Counted from the stretch's first letter, positions 34,688 to 43,188 are shown. The stretch is 64,000 nt of DNA from Kordia sp050633145 (GCF_050633145.1 NZ_JBOEFY010000001.1:1-64000), one strand, 5' to 3'. Made by a program: numbers and translations. Notes: a model not told the origin generated them from the sequence alone.

Positions 34688-34943
34688 ACTTCTAATATTA
34701 TTGATTATTGCCACCAAGTTATTTATAAAGAATCACAATTAAAAATGTTAATATGTGACTGTTGCTATTATTATAGGTTAAAAAACTGATAACTAGATTT
34801 TTAAACAAAAAACACAATCAAAATTTCAGGATTTTTCCTTTTACAAAGGGGAAAAACCCCCTTTTAATAAAGGCTCTTTCCTCTTGTGTGCTATTTTTTA
34901 ACAACTTAAATTCGCTTCACAATAAATAATAGATTTGCCATAA

Positions 34944-35201
34944 ATGACTTCCCTAGACAGAAATATGAATGCTTCACGCATTATTATTCAATCACACATT
35001 GATAAAGCTTTTACTGAAAAGTTTATTCAATGGAATGACGGTTTAAACTATACTGAGTTTATCCGTGCATTATGGCGTTTGTTTTTATATCATGACAGTT
35101 TTAAAGAAGGAACACAAGATATTTTAGGAAAGCTAACCGAAGAAGATGCTATGCAATTACTTTCCGATGAGATTGATATCACAAAATTGAAAGCTTCTTA
35201 A
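34944..35201 (+). CDS. Small hypothetical protein
   Basis: An 85-residue soluble protein (or 78 from the Met at 34965), helical and acidic, with EFIRALWRLFLYHDSF and KLTEEDAMQLLSDEID. A possible flavobacterial -7 element (TAGATTTG, 34930-34937) lies directly upstream, which would favour the second start. Its 3' end overlaps the convergent PxpC gene by 23 bp. Function unknown. Confidence 0.55.
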   Translation: MTSLDRNMNASRIIIQSHIDKAFTEKFIQWNDGLNYTEFIRALWRLFLYHDSFKEGTQDILGKLTEEDAMQLLSDEIDITKLKAS

Positions 35202-36027
35202 ATAGTATTTTATCTCTTGTATGTTTTTGTGCCAATTTGATGATGCTTTTTTGATCTAATTGCAAAATTCTTGGATAACCTCCTGTCGTTTGACAATCTT
35301 TCATCAATACAATCAATTTTCCCGAAGGCGTTAACTGAATTGTTCCTGGCAATACTGCCGAAGTGATAATTGATGGACACTCATTTTCAATAGTTTCATG
35401 CAGCTGATACGCCATTCTGTTATTTAAACCTATAGAAAATTCAGTATTGAATAACTTTTCTTGTTGCTGTTTTGATAAAAAATCAAATTCCGGACCTTTG
35501 TAAACGTGTATTTCTTTATTTATAAAAATTTCTTTTTGAAGTGCGATGTTTGCTTTAGAGCCAATTTGTTTTACATGTGCTTGATATGGAATGAAATCTC
35601 CTGTAGCAATTCGGGATTTTGGAGTGATTGCATCATAGTAACTTCTACTTTTCAATATTTTTTCGGTTTGAAACCCTTTTTTTACGGCTAGATACGTTCG
35701 AACACCATAATTTCGCTTACCAAACTTCAATTGATCGCCTTTACTGACGTTTAGAGGAACATTTAATCGTACTGCTTGATTATTTAGTATTGGTGACAAA
35801 TAAGCTCCGCAAATGACAATTTGAGTAGCTTCATGAAAACACACACTAACTCCTTGTAAAGTCATTTCTAAAACGGCATCGTTTTCATCGTTTCCTAAAA
35901 TGTGATTCGCCAATTTCGCATGATATTCGTCCATAACTCCCGAAACTGGAACGCCATAATTTCGATACTCAAATCTTCCTAAATCTTGAATCGAAGAGTA
36001 TAATCCGCTATGCAAAATCTCTAACAT
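35179..36027 (-). CDS. pxpC: 5-oxoprolinase subunit C (biotin-dependent carboxyltransferase family)
   Basis: A 282-residue protein of the KipA/AHS2 family: SSIQDLGRFEYRNYGVPVSGVMDEYHAKLANHILGN, GPEFDFL, NNRMAYQL, and LPGTIQLTPSGKLIVLMKDCQTTGGYPRI. With PxpA and PxpB it forms the prokaryotic ATP-dependent 5-oxoprolinase that opens pyroglutamate to glutamate. It overlaps the PxpA-PxpB fusion gene by 7 bp, so all subunits are made from one transcript. Confidence 0.92.
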   Translation of the reverse strand: MLEILHSGLYSSIQDLGRFEYRNYGVPVSGVMDEYHAKLANHILGNDENDAVLEMTLQGVSVCFHEATQIVICGAYLSPILNNQAVRLNVPLNVSKGDQLKFGKRNYGVRTYLAVKKGFQTEKILKSRSYYDAITPKSRIATGDFIPYQAHVKQIGSKANIALQKEIFINKEIHVYKGPEFDFLSKQQQEKLFNTEFSIGLNNRMAYQLHETIENECPSIITSAVLPGTIQLTPSGKLIVLMKDCQTTGGYPRILQLDQKSIIKLAQKHTRDKILFKKLSIL

Positions 36028-37475
36028 ATTTCAGTCGATTTTAAAGTGTAATTTCCGTTAGAAACTGCTGTTAAAATTTCATGATATTCTTCAAGTGTAA
36101 TTGATACAAATTTTATGAAATCACCTGCTTTTGCAAAACATGGATTTTCACTTGAAACATCAAAAAAATTGATGGGAGAATTTCCTAAAATTTGCCAACC
36201 ACCTGGACTCGATTTTGGGTAGATTCCTGTTTGCATTCCACCAATACCAACAGCACCTTTTTTGACTTCTAATCGCGGTGTTGATTTACGATCAATATGC
36301 AATCGTTTATCGAGTCCGCCCAAGTATAAAAAACCAGGTAAAAAACCGATAGAAAAAACTTGATATTCTGAAGCTGTATGAAGCTTAATAATTTCTGTTA
36401 CAGATAGCTTGTTTTTTTGAGCGATTTCTTCCAAGTCAATTCCAAATGAAGCATCGTAACACACTGGAACTTCCCAACAAAATCGTGCTGAAGTCTGTAT
36501 TTTGTCAAATTCTAGCAAAAACAAATGTTCCAACAAATGTTGGAGTGTTCTGAAATTTATTTTTAAATTATCATAAATAATTAATAATGAATTATTTGAT
36601 TGAATTACATCAAGTAAAACTTTAATATTAAAACTCAATACTTTTTCTTTATATTCCAACACGTTATTCAGCACTTTTGCAGCCATTTTGGCTTCCCAAG
36701 TAAGCAATATTCCTGAATCACCATACATTGTATAGCTAGGAAAAGTTGGTTTTGAGAGTTGATTTTTAGCATTGAAATGTGAATGCAATTGTTGTACAAT
36801 TTCAATCGCATATAAGGTATCTGAATGCACACAAAACGTATCTGATTTTAATATGATTTTTTGATTAGAAATGGTTTGTACTTTTTGTTCATTTTTAAGT
36901 CTAGAAACATGTGGAATAACCTCCTCTATTTTGGTTAAAATCGCATTGTTCTTTTTACGTGAAACGAGTGTTAAATCATCGTTGTAATTTCGATCAGCAA
37001 AAGCTTCATAAACGATCTCAAAATTTTGCTGTAAAGCGAACGTTTCAATCACAGAATTATATGGAACATAGAGTTTATATTTGCCTTTATATTTTGAAAT
37101 TGCTTTGAGAAATAGTTGTGCTTTTTCTTCACTTTTTGCTACATCATTATACAGTGCTCCATGCGGTTTTATATGCACAATTTTTGCTGCATGTAAAGCA
37201 ACAATTTCTTCTAGATTTGTGATTTGTTGTTGTATCGTTTTGATGAATTCGGCGGAAGCCATATCTACAGAAATACGTCCAAAATTTTCCCGATCAGGAT
37301 ACGAAGGATGCGCGCCAATTTCTACTTGATATTTTTTTGCCAGCGCAACTACTTCATGCATGGTTTCCGCATCACCTGCATGTCCGCCACACGCAATATT
37401 GCATGCATTGATGTACGGCATGAGAATTTCCTCATTGTCTACGCCTTCTCCAACATCACAATTGATATGTAGCAT
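36021..37475 (-). CDS. Fused 5-oxoprolinase subunits A and B (LamB/YcsF-KipI)
   Basis: A 484-residue fusion. Residues 1-240 are LamB/YcsF (PxpA): INCDVGEG, NIACGGHAGDAETM, EIGAHPSYPDRENFGR, HIKPHGALYND, AFADRNY. Residues about 245-484 are KipI/AHS1 (PxpB): YGDSGILLTW, VPVCYDASFGIDLEEIA, FSIGFLPGFLYLGGLD, GIGGMQTGIYPKSSPGGWQILG. PxpB is more often joined to PxpC or separate, so this order is less usual. The two halves are in one continuous frame. Confidence 0.92.
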   Translation of the reverse strand: MLHINCDVGEGVDNEEILMPYINACNIACGGHAGDAETMHEVVALAKKYQVEIGAHPSYPDRENFGRISVDMASAEFIKTIQQQITNLEEIVALHAAKIVHIKPHGALYNDVAKSEEKAQLFLKAISKYKGKYKLYVPYNSVIETFALQQNFEIVYEAFADRNYNDDLTLVSRKKNNAILTKIEEVIPHVSRLKNEQKVQTISNQKIILKSDTFCVHSDTLYAIEIVQQLHSHFNAKNQLSKPTFPSYTMYGDSGILLTWEAKMAAKVLNNVLEYKEKVLSFNIKVLLDVIQSNNSLLIIYDNLKINFRTLQHLLEHLFLLEFDKIQTSARFCWEVPVCYDASFGIDLEEIAQKNKLSVTEIIKLHTASEYQVFSIGFLPGFLYLGGLDKRLHIDRKSTPRLEVKKGAVGIGGMQTGIYPKSSPGGWQILGNSPINFFDVSSENPCFAKAGDFIKFVSITLEEYHEILTAVSNGNYTLKSTEIC

Positions 37476-37544
37476 TTTTTGGGTTTTGGGTTTTGGGTTA
37501 AGTTGTTTACTTTCTTAGTATTTTCATAGCATAAACTCTTAAAC

Positions 37545-38735
37545 TTAAAACAACGTATAAATTCCTTTTACCCCAAGAATTATGGTAATTAGAATGATAC
37601 AAATAGCTAGTATGTTTTGAAATAACGTGTTCTTGTAATTCCCTAAAACATTGGCTTTGTTAACTATCCACACTAAAAAGATAGCGACAATTGGTAGTAA
37701 TAAAGCATTGGCTACTTGAGCAAACGTAATGACTTCTAAAGGTTTAAATTCTAGAGATGAAAATACAACTCCCAATATTAAAATGATTGCCCAAACGGCT
37801 CTAAAACGATTGTCTTTTAAGGAAGCTTTCCAGCCAAAACAACTTTTTGCTACATACGCAGCCGCTAAAGGCGCTGTAATTGCAGAGGTGATTCCTGCTG
37901 CAAATAAGCCAATTCCGAGTAAGTATTTTGCATTTTCTCCGTATAAAGGTTCTAATCCTTTCGCTAGATCTAAAGCGTTGTCTACGTTACCTCCTGCAAT
38001 TGCCGTAGCTGCTACAATAATTGCTATAGAGACAATTCCTCCTAAAACTATAGAGATCATTGTGTCTTTTCTAGCACTTGATAAATCATCTTTTGTTTTC
38101 CATTTTTCTTTGACTAAGGATGCATGCAGAAAAAGATTGTACGGAACTACTGTTGTTCCTATCAATCCAATAATAATTAAGCTACTGTTTTCTGGAAATG
38201 AAGGTGTAAATGTTCCTTTTAGTATAGCAACAATATCTGGTTTCGTAAGAATTGCCGTGATTAAAAATGAGATACTCATTATCAATACAAGTGCTACCAA
38301 ACTACGTTCTAGTATTTTATAGTTTCCTATAAATAGTACTATAAAAGCGATAATTCCGATCAATATTGGGTAGAATACAGCAGTTTCTTTACCAAAGACT
38401 TGCATTCCCAATGTTGCGCCGCTTATATTCCCTGCCTCGTATGCTGCATTTCCAATAACAATTGCGCCTAGAATTAAGAAGATTGCTATGTTTCGTAACA
38501 ACGGACTTGTTATTTGCCCTTTTATAACTTCCGCTAATCCTTTTTGCGTAACGATTCCTGTGCGAGCTGCCATTTCTTGTAATACAACCGTTGCAATGAT
38601 AGATAGCAACATTGCCCACAGTAAGCTGTAACCAAATTGCACACCGGCTTTGGTACACATCGTAACCGTTCCTGGTCCTATAAACGCTGCTGCAACAAGC
38701 GTTCCTGGTCCTATATTTTTAATCCATTTGAACAT
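37545..38735 (-). CDS. NRAMP-family divalent metal (or Nramp-related) transporter
   Basis: A 396-residue polytopic protein of about 11 membrane helices with the Nramp signature region (GPGTLVAAAFIGPGTVTMCTKAG; in helix 1 the metal-binding DPG motif of canonical Nramp is GPG here). Also VVPYNLFLHASLVKEKW in helix 6. Nramp-like proteins often sit with pxp genes, so pyroglutamate or metal import is possible. Loss of the Asp in the DPG motif argues against classical Mn/Fe transport. Upstream gene overlaps by 17 bp. Confidence 0.85.
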   Translation of the reverse strand: MFKWIKNIGPGTLVAAAFIGPGTVTMCTKAGVQFGYSLLWAMLLSIIATVVLQEMAARTGIVTQKGLAEVIKGQITSPLLRNIAIFLILGAIVIGNAAYEAGNISGATLGMQVFGKETAVFYPILIGIIAFIVLFIGNYKILERSLVALVLIMSISFLITAILTKPDIVAILKGTFTPSFPENSSLIIIGLIGTTVVPYNLFLHASLVKEKWKTKDDLSSARKDTMISIVLGGIVSIAIIVAATAIAGGNVDNALDLAKGLEPLYGENAKYLLGIGLFAAGITSAITAPLAAAYVAKSCFGWKASLKDNRFRAVWAIILILGVVFSSLEFKPLEVITFAQVANALLLPIVAIFLVWIVNKANVLGNYKNTLFQNILAICIILITIILGVKGIYTLF

Positions 38736-39864
38736 TGGCTGCAGTATTTAAAGCATAGATTGCAAATGAACCTAACCAGTGTGTTCCTTCATAGTTATCG
38801 TCTACAATGCTTGGTAGTGAATAGTTTATGTGTTGATTTGCAACATTTTTTAAGTGTGCATATTCAGGAAATTCGTTGGCAATTCCGTATAAACACCATG
38901 CTCTACTGAAATTGACACCATCTAAATGCACTAGTTTTCCATCAGTACGATCAGACACTTTTCCTTGCGCTAGTTGAAAATCTTTATCTGCTAGTTGTGG
39001 TAAGAATTTGTTGAGCCACGTTTTAAAAGCTTCTTTCCCTAATACTCTTCGCATGATATCTGCTTCTTCCAGACATGGTGATAGAAAGTCAAATCCGCTT
39101 GGTTCCCAAGATATTGGACAGTTTTCATCAGTCATGTAAAAGTCTTTTGCTCTTTGCTCTATGAGACTTTTTAAGGCTGTATCTTCCACAGTTTTAGCAT
39201 AATCATAGGCAAATGTGAGTCCAAAAGCTGTATTTGTGTGTTCTCCTACTCTGATTGGGTAATTTAGTTTTGGTAAGAAATTTAAATATCCTTGTACAAT
39301 TATATCAGTCATAGGTTGTAGATTCGCTTCCAACTTGCGTGCTAACGGATCGTCCCAAGTATGTAATTCTTCTGCGAGTTTTAGCAACCAAGCCCAACCG
39401 TACGTGCGTTCAAACGATTTGTTGTATTTTCCTTTGAAGTATAGAATTTCGATTTCTATATTTTCTTTGGATATGTTTTCGGCTAATTTCTCTCTGATTT
39501 CTGCGCTGTTTTCTAAGTTTGGAAATTGCTTTAGTAAAGTTACCAACGACCAATGTCCGTGCACAGAAGAATGCCAGTCAAAACAACCGTAAAATGCTGG
39601 ATGCAATACTCTTGGAGATTGTAAATCTTCTTCACTCCCAATGGTTTGATTGAGTTTGTTAGGATATTCTTCCTGCATACAATGCAATGGTAATGCTGCT
39701 AAACGATTGGCTTCTGCTAAGGATAAAGCGGCTATTTTACTAGAGACTGTGATGGTTTTACTTGTTTTTGTAGTTTTTGGTGTTGTTTTCTTGATTTCTT
39801 TGGTTTCTTTTGGTTGACATTGTACAAAAATACAAAGCATCAAAAAGTAGCTAATTTTTTTCAA
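38719..39864 (-). CDS. DUF2891 lipoprotein
   Basis: A 381-residue protein with a lipoprotein signal peptide (MKKISYFLMLCIFVQC) and Thr/Lys-rich linker. The DUF2891 signature is clear: HPAFYGCFDWHSSVHGHW, YGWAWLLKLAEELHTW, GEHTNTAFGL, EPSGFDFLSPCLEEADIM, HLDGVNFSRAWCLYGIA. An alpha/alpha-barrel resembling glycoside hydrolases or epimerases is likely, but the activity is unknown. It overlaps the transporter gene by 17 bp, suggesting a link with the pxp operon. Confidence 0.88.
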   Translation of the reverse strand: MKKISYFLMLCIFVQCQPKETKEIKKTTPKTTKTSKTITVSSKIAALSLAEANRLAALPLHCMQEEYPNKLNQTIGSEEDLQSPRVLHPAFYGCFDWHSSVHGHWSLVTLLKQFPNLENSAEIREKLAENISKENIEIEILYFKGKYNKSFERTYGWAWLLKLAEELHTWDDPLARKLEANLQPMTDIIVQGYLNFLPKLNYPIRVGEHTNTAFGLTFAYDYAKTVEDTALKSLIEQRAKDFYMTDENCPISWEPSGFDFLSPCLEEADIMRRVLGKEAFKTWLNKFLPQLADKDFQLAQGKVSDRTDGKLVHLDGVNFSRAWCLYGIANEFPEYAHLKNVANQHINYSLPSIVDDNYEGTHWLGSFAIYALNTAANVQMD

Positions 39865-39932
39865 TTTTGATGGTGTTTTGGTTGAAGCTTCAATATAGGA
39901 ATTTTGTTTGGAATGTTGGGCTACTAGATTTC

Positions 39933-39958
39933 TAGACTTCTTAGATTGTTAGACTTGT
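39933..39958. repeat. Dispersed 26-bp repeat, copy 1
   Basis: TAGACTTCTTAGATTGT then AGACTTGT matches 48873-48898 with one mismatch. Both copies are intergenic, and related AGATT/AGACTT units follow this one. Probably a small dispersed genomic repeat. Confidence 0.65.
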
Positions 39959-40024
39959 TAGATCTTTAGACGTATTTACCTAGACAAGCTCAGCACAAGT
40001 GTTTTTAGATTGTTATATGTTGAA

Positions 40025-40576
40025 TTATTTTTTTAGATACAGTGTGAGTTTTGCATAATCGATAATAGCTTCTTTTTCACTTAGAATGTCAGCACCTATG
40101 ATTCCATCTATTTCTTCTGTTTCATAGTTTTCTAATGCTTTATTGACTACATCTAAATTCATTAAAAATACGGTGTAATCTTTTAACTCTAGTGATTCTA
40201 GACGAAGTGTGTTTCCTGTAGATTCTTGTAATAAGATGTCTGTAATTCCTGCGCTTGTGGCTAATTGTTCAGAAGTTTCAGCTTTCATTTTAAATTTTGC
40301 TTTTGCTTTTGCATCAACTGTGGTTGAATTTGCTCCTGTATCTAAAATAAAGTTTCCTTCTACGCCATTGATAGAAATTTGTAATTGCAAATGCCCTGTA
40401 AATATTTTAGTCAGTGGAATTTTTACATATCCATTTTTTAGTAAAATCCCCTCTAAATTTAATTCGCCTTTTACTGTTTCTTGAGAAGATTTGTGTGTTT
40501 GTCTAAATTCAGTACTAAAACTGTACCCTACAAATAGTGCTACACAAAGTCCAATTGTAATTAGTGTTTTTTTCAT
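40025..40576 (-). CDS. Retropepsin-like aspartyl protease family protein, secreted
   Basis: A 183-residue protein with a signal or anchor sequence (LITIGLCVALFVGYSF) and a single retropepsin-like domain: INGVEGNFILDTGANSTTVDAKAKAKF with catalytic DTGA, later EIDGIIGADILSEKEAIIDY. Bacterial members act as dimers in the envelope. A 10-bp inverted repeat (40581-40590 and 40635-40644) lies in the 5' region. Physiological role unknown. Confidence 0.88.
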   Translation of the reverse strand: MKKTLITIGLCVALFVGYSFSTEFRQTHKSSQETVKGELNLEGILLKNGYVKIPLTKIFTGHLQLQISINGVEGNFILDTGANSTTVDAKAKAKFKMKAETSEQLATSAGITDILLQESTGNTLRLESLELKDYTVFLMNLDVVNKALENYETEEIDGIIGADILSEKEAIIDYAKLTLYLKK

Positions 40577-40580
40577 AAAA

Positions 40581-40644
40581 ATCTCATCAAAAGTGCTATT
40601 ACTGCAATATAATTAATTTCTATCTGATGTTTTGTTGATGAGAT
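40581..40644. repeat. Inverted repeat upstream of the retropepsin gene
   Basis: ATCTCATCAA (40581-40590) and TTGATGAGAT (40635-40644) are perfect inverted repeats 44 bp apart, immediately before the ATG at 40576. They could fold the 5' UTR or bind a regulator. Confidence 0.4.
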
Positions 40645-40663
40645 ACTTATTGTAGCTAAAAAA

Positions 40664-40681
40664 AGCAAGTCAAAGCTTGCT
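40664..40681 (-). terminator. Terminator of precursor 40715-40942
   Basis: AGCAAG/CTTGCT stem followed by a T-run on the minus strand. Confidence 0.65.
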
Positions 40682-40714
40682 AGAATATAAGTGTTTTTTA
40701 GTGTCTATAATGAT

Positions 40715-40942
40715 TTATGGTGTGCAGATAACCCAAGAACATCCGAGCCCGTAACCTTGCTCAGTTAAACATACTTCAGGTCCGCAACTTCTTGGTCTAG
40801 CACAACTTTCAATTACCGTGCATACACCTGGAAGTGGTCTTTTAGATATTTCTATTGGGTTTGCCTGTCCTGCTTTAGGTTGTTCTAAATTGGAAATAAC
40901 ATTTTTGTGCAATGTTAATTTTTGAAATTTTATTTTTTTCAT
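40715..40942 (-). CDS. Precursor peptide, LytTR cluster member 1 (no double Gly)
   Basis: A 75-residue peptide. Leader MKKIKFQKLTLHKNVISNL, but the expected GG is replaced by AG (PKAGQAN), so it may be cut differently or not at all. The core ends SCGPEVCLTEQGYGLGCSWVIC, in outline the same C-terminal pattern (C-x3-C-x-T-x3-YG-x2-CSW-x-IC) as the next precursor and 41781-41999. Six or seven Cys in all. Own terminator. Confidence 0.78.
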   Translation of the reverse strand: MKKIKFQKLTLHKNVISNLEQPKAGQANPIEISKRPLPGVCTVIESCARPRSCGPEVCLTEQGYGLGCSWVICTP

Positions 40943-40999
40943 AATAACTGTCGCTTTTAATGAATCAAATTATATTTTCAATTGATTTAAATTAGAAAC

Positions 41000-41033
41000 G
41001 TTGAAAAAGCAAACCGAAATTTGCTTTTTCAAC
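41000..41033 (-). terminator. Terminator of precursor 41040-41276
   Basis: A 14-bp perfect stem (41000-41013 with 41020-41033), CCGAAA loop, T-run on the minus strand. Confidence 0.8.
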
Positions 41034-41039
41034 ATCATT

Positions 41040-41276
41040 TTATGCACCTGGTGCTGCACAGATTAACCAAGAACAAGGAAATCCGTATCCATTTTCAGTA
41101 ATACAAACATCTGGTCCACAACTTCTTCGAATTGATTCACAAATGTCTGGGCATCCAGATCCTACGCGAGTTCCTACTGGTTCTGCTCCATTTGCTGCTA
41201 CCCCACCTTTTACTTGATCAAGGTTTGAGATTGCATCTTTGTTTAACGATAGTTTTTTTAGATTCTTTTTTTTCAT
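41040..41276 (-). CDS. Double-glycine precursor peptide, LytTR cluster member 2
   Basis: A 78-residue peptide. Leader MKKKNLKKLSLNKDAISNL ends in KGG. The core has the cluster pattern SCGPDVCITENGYGFPCSWLIC and an upstream GCPDICES. It is nearly identical in its last third to 40715-40942 and 41781-41999, showing tandem duplication. Confidence 0.82.
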   Translation of the reverse strand: MKKKNLKKLSLNKDAISNLDQVKGGVAANGAEPVGTRVGSGCPDICESIRRSCGPDVCITENGYGFPCSWLICAAPGA

Positions 41277-41307
41277 CTGTTGATTATTTTTAGTTCATTT
41301 AATTAAG

Positions 41308-41333
41308 AAAAGCGAACCTAAGGGTTCGCTTTT
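41308..41333 (-). terminator. Terminator of precursor 41345-41587
   Basis: AAAAGCGAACC/GGTTCGCTTTT stem, TAAG loop, T-run on the minus strand. Confidence 0.8.
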
Positions 41334-41344
41334 AAAATTCTTTT

Positions 41345-41587
41345 TTAAACAGCTCCAGCATTTACTGGCACAACGTTGTTACAAGGTGTTGTGAAATTAG
41401 GACAGTCATCTCCTTTACATTGTGTTTTTCGAACTGTATCACATACTTCACAGTTGGACCATACATTTGTCCCTACAGCGACTGGGCTTGCTGCTGCAGC
41501 TCCTGCTACAAGTCCTCCTCGTAAATTATCTAGTCTAGAGATTGCTCTTTTTTGAAGGCTCAATTTGTTTACATTCTTTTTTTTCAT
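41345..41587 (-). CDS. Double-glycine precursor peptide, LytTR cluster member 3, divergent core
   Basis: An 80-residue peptide. Leader MKKKNVNKLSLQKRAISRL ends in LRGG. An Ala-rich linker (LVAGAAAASPVAVG) precedes the core, which has five Cys (SNCEVCD, TQCKGDDCP, TPCNN) but lacks the YGxxCSWxIC end of its neighbours. A LytTR-like direct repeat lies about 130 bp upstream (41720-41748). Confidence 0.78.
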   Translation of the reverse strand: MKKKNVNKLSLQKRAISRLDNLRGGLVAGAAAASPVAVGTNVWSNCEVCDTVRKTQCKGDDCPNFTTPCNNVVPVNAGAV

Positions 41588-41719
41588 GATTTTAAGAATT
41601 TTTAAAATGGTTATTGATAATTAAGTTTTTTACAATTTTTCAGCATCCTATTTGTAGGTATCTTTGACTGAAATATCGATATTAAAATTACCCTGTTTTT
41701 AACCTATTTAAAAACAATT

Positions 41720-41748
41720 GTGACGAATGAATACTTTTTGTGATGAAT
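41720..41748 (-). promoter_or_regulatory. Candidate LytTR operator before precursor 41345-41587
   Basis: On the minus strand, ATTCATCAC, 11 bp, ATTCGTCAC: direct 9-bp repeats with a 20-bp period. The same arrangement occurs at 42098-42126 and 43093-43121. Confidence 0.6.
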
Positions 41749-41780
41749 GATTAGATGCCTATTTTTAATTAAACTGAGTT

Positions 41781-41999
41781 CTATTTTGGCGTAGCACAGA
41801 TAATCCATGAGCAAGGAAAACCGTAGTCAAATTGTGTTAAACAAACAATTGGAACACAGCTTTTGAGTCTTGTGTCACATGGGTTTTGACATGCTGACCC
41901 AAATTTAGTTCCATTTGGCTCTGCTACACCTCCTACAATTTTGTCAAGATTAGAAACTACATTCTTTTTTAGTGTAAGTTTTTTTAGCTTTTTTTTCAT
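41781..41999 (-). CDS. Double-glycine precursor peptide, LytTR cluster member 4
   Basis: A 72-residue peptide from the ATG at 41999 (a TTG 12 bp upstream is less likely). Leader MKKKLKKLTLKKNVVSNL, IVGG, core ending SCVPIVCLTQFDYGFPCSWIIC. It is the first precursor after the LytTR regulator and has an operator-like repeat about 100 bp upstream. Confidence 0.8.
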   Translation of the reverse strand: MKKKLKKLTLKKNVVSNLDKIVGGVAEPNGTKFGSACQNPCDTRLKSCVPIVCLTQFDYGFPCSWIICATPK

Positions 42000-42097
42000 A
42001 ATACGCTTCAATTTTAAATGGTTGATTCAGAAGATTTAGAAGAACAAATTTTGTTCTCACCAATAATAAATTGATTTTCAAACATTTAAAAATGATT

Positions 42098-42126
42098 GTG
42101 ACGAATACATCTAATTTGTGGCGAAT
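42098..42126 (-). promoter_or_regulatory. Candidate LytTR operator before precursor 41781-41999
   Basis: On the minus strand, ATTCGCCAC, 11 bp, ATTCGTCAC. Downstream of the second repeat, CACAAT..TTTTTAAAT is shared with the site at 41720, suggesting that both position the regulator at the same distance from a promoter. Confidence 0.6.
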
Positions 42127-42132
42127 GAACAA

Positions 42133-43041
42133 CTATGAATTTTTGCTATTTTTAAGATGATAAAGAATCTGCTTTACATAACTTTTACTAACCGGAATTT
42201 CATCTTTGGCAGTTTCTAAAAACAGTAAGACACGCTGTGAATTCCCTTTATGTATTTTTACTTTTTGAATGTTTACATAATATTGTCGATGACATTTTAT
42301 AAGGAAATTATACGATTCTAAACGTTCCGCTATAAAACGTAAAGAAGCTCGGAGTAACTGTGGTTTTTTATCTCCTGTGGAGTAAATTTCTACATAATTT
42401 CCCGATGCTTTGATATATTCAATCGTTGAAGGCATTACTTCAATACATTGATTGACTATAGGCGATTTTAAGATGATTCTTTTGTCTGCCTCAATAACTT
42501 CACTTGCTTTTGTAATTGATGTTACTATGTTTGATGATGTATTTGGAGTTGTATACAATCTATCGAGAAGTACTGTTATAATGAATAGAGGAACTGCAAT
42601 CATAATTGACCTCGGAATCGTAACTAGCATGTAATAAGTGGAATCGACTTCGCCAACGTCCATCATAAATCTGTGATAAACTGTCCCAATAAAACCAGCT
42701 ACACTCAATATTGCTACTAATAACAGCCAATGATGATAGGTTTTCCAGTCACGATTCCCTTTGGCAAATTGTAGTTTCCGAAAGCATAACCAATACAAAG
42801 CATAAATAACAAGTGTCGTATTGATTCCATACCCTAATTGAATGATTTTGATAGGAATTTCAAACTTTGGAATCGCTAAGTAATTGTCATACGGATCAAA
42901 GATGTAGACAAAGATGGTAAGCACAATTCCAACAACTACAGCAAGTTTAAAGTAATACTTTTGATTGTCTATTAGTTGATGTTTTTGCTGAAAATAATAC
43001 GATAGATTGGTTAGTGTCACTGTTTTGTATTTAAAAGGCAA
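42133..43041 (-). CDS. Membrane-bound LytTR transcriptional regulator
   Basis: A 302-residue protein with four membrane helices (about 27-48, 68-88, 105-125, 138-160) and a C-terminal LytTR DNA-binding domain (about 200-295; YIKASGNYVEIYSTGDKKPQLLRASL, FLIKCHRQYYVNIQKV, DEIPVSKSYVKQIL). No receiver domain, so signals must come through the membrane part. Direct repeats stand upstream of its own gene (43093) and of two of the four precursors downstream, implying autoregulation and control of the cluster. Confidence 0.9.
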   Translation of the reverse strand: MPFKYKTVTLTNLSYYFQQKHQLIDNQKYYFKLAVVVGIVLTIFVYIFDPYDNYLAIPKFEIPIKIIQLGYGINTTLVIYALYWLCFRKLQFAKGNRDWKTYHHWLLLVAILSVAGFIGTVYHRFMMDVGEVDSTYYMLVTIPRSIMIAVPLFIITVLLDRLYTTPNTSSNIVTSITKASEVIEADKRIILKSPIVNQCIEVMPSTIEYIKASGNYVEIYSTGDKKPQLLRASLRFIAERLESYNFLIKCHRQYYVNIQKVKIHKGNSQRVLLFLETAKDEIPVSKSYVKQILYHLKNSKNS

Positions 43042-43092
43042 TTTGAAATTACAAAATTGTTTTTTGCTTCGATTACGGTTTTACCCTTCTTT

Positions 43093-43121
43093 GTGACGAA
43101 ATTCATGTTTTTGTGATGAGT
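43093..43121 (-). promoter_or_regulatory. Candidate LytTR operator before the LytTR gene itself
   Basis: On the minus strand, ACTCATCAC, 11 bp, TTTCGTCAC; same 20-bp period as the two sites before precursor genes. It lies about 50-80 bp before the ATG at 43041. Confidence 0.58.
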
Positions 43122-43188
43122 GATATAAAAAAGTATCCAACATCAATGTAATTGATCTTAGATACTTTTAAAATAAGATGAATACAAT

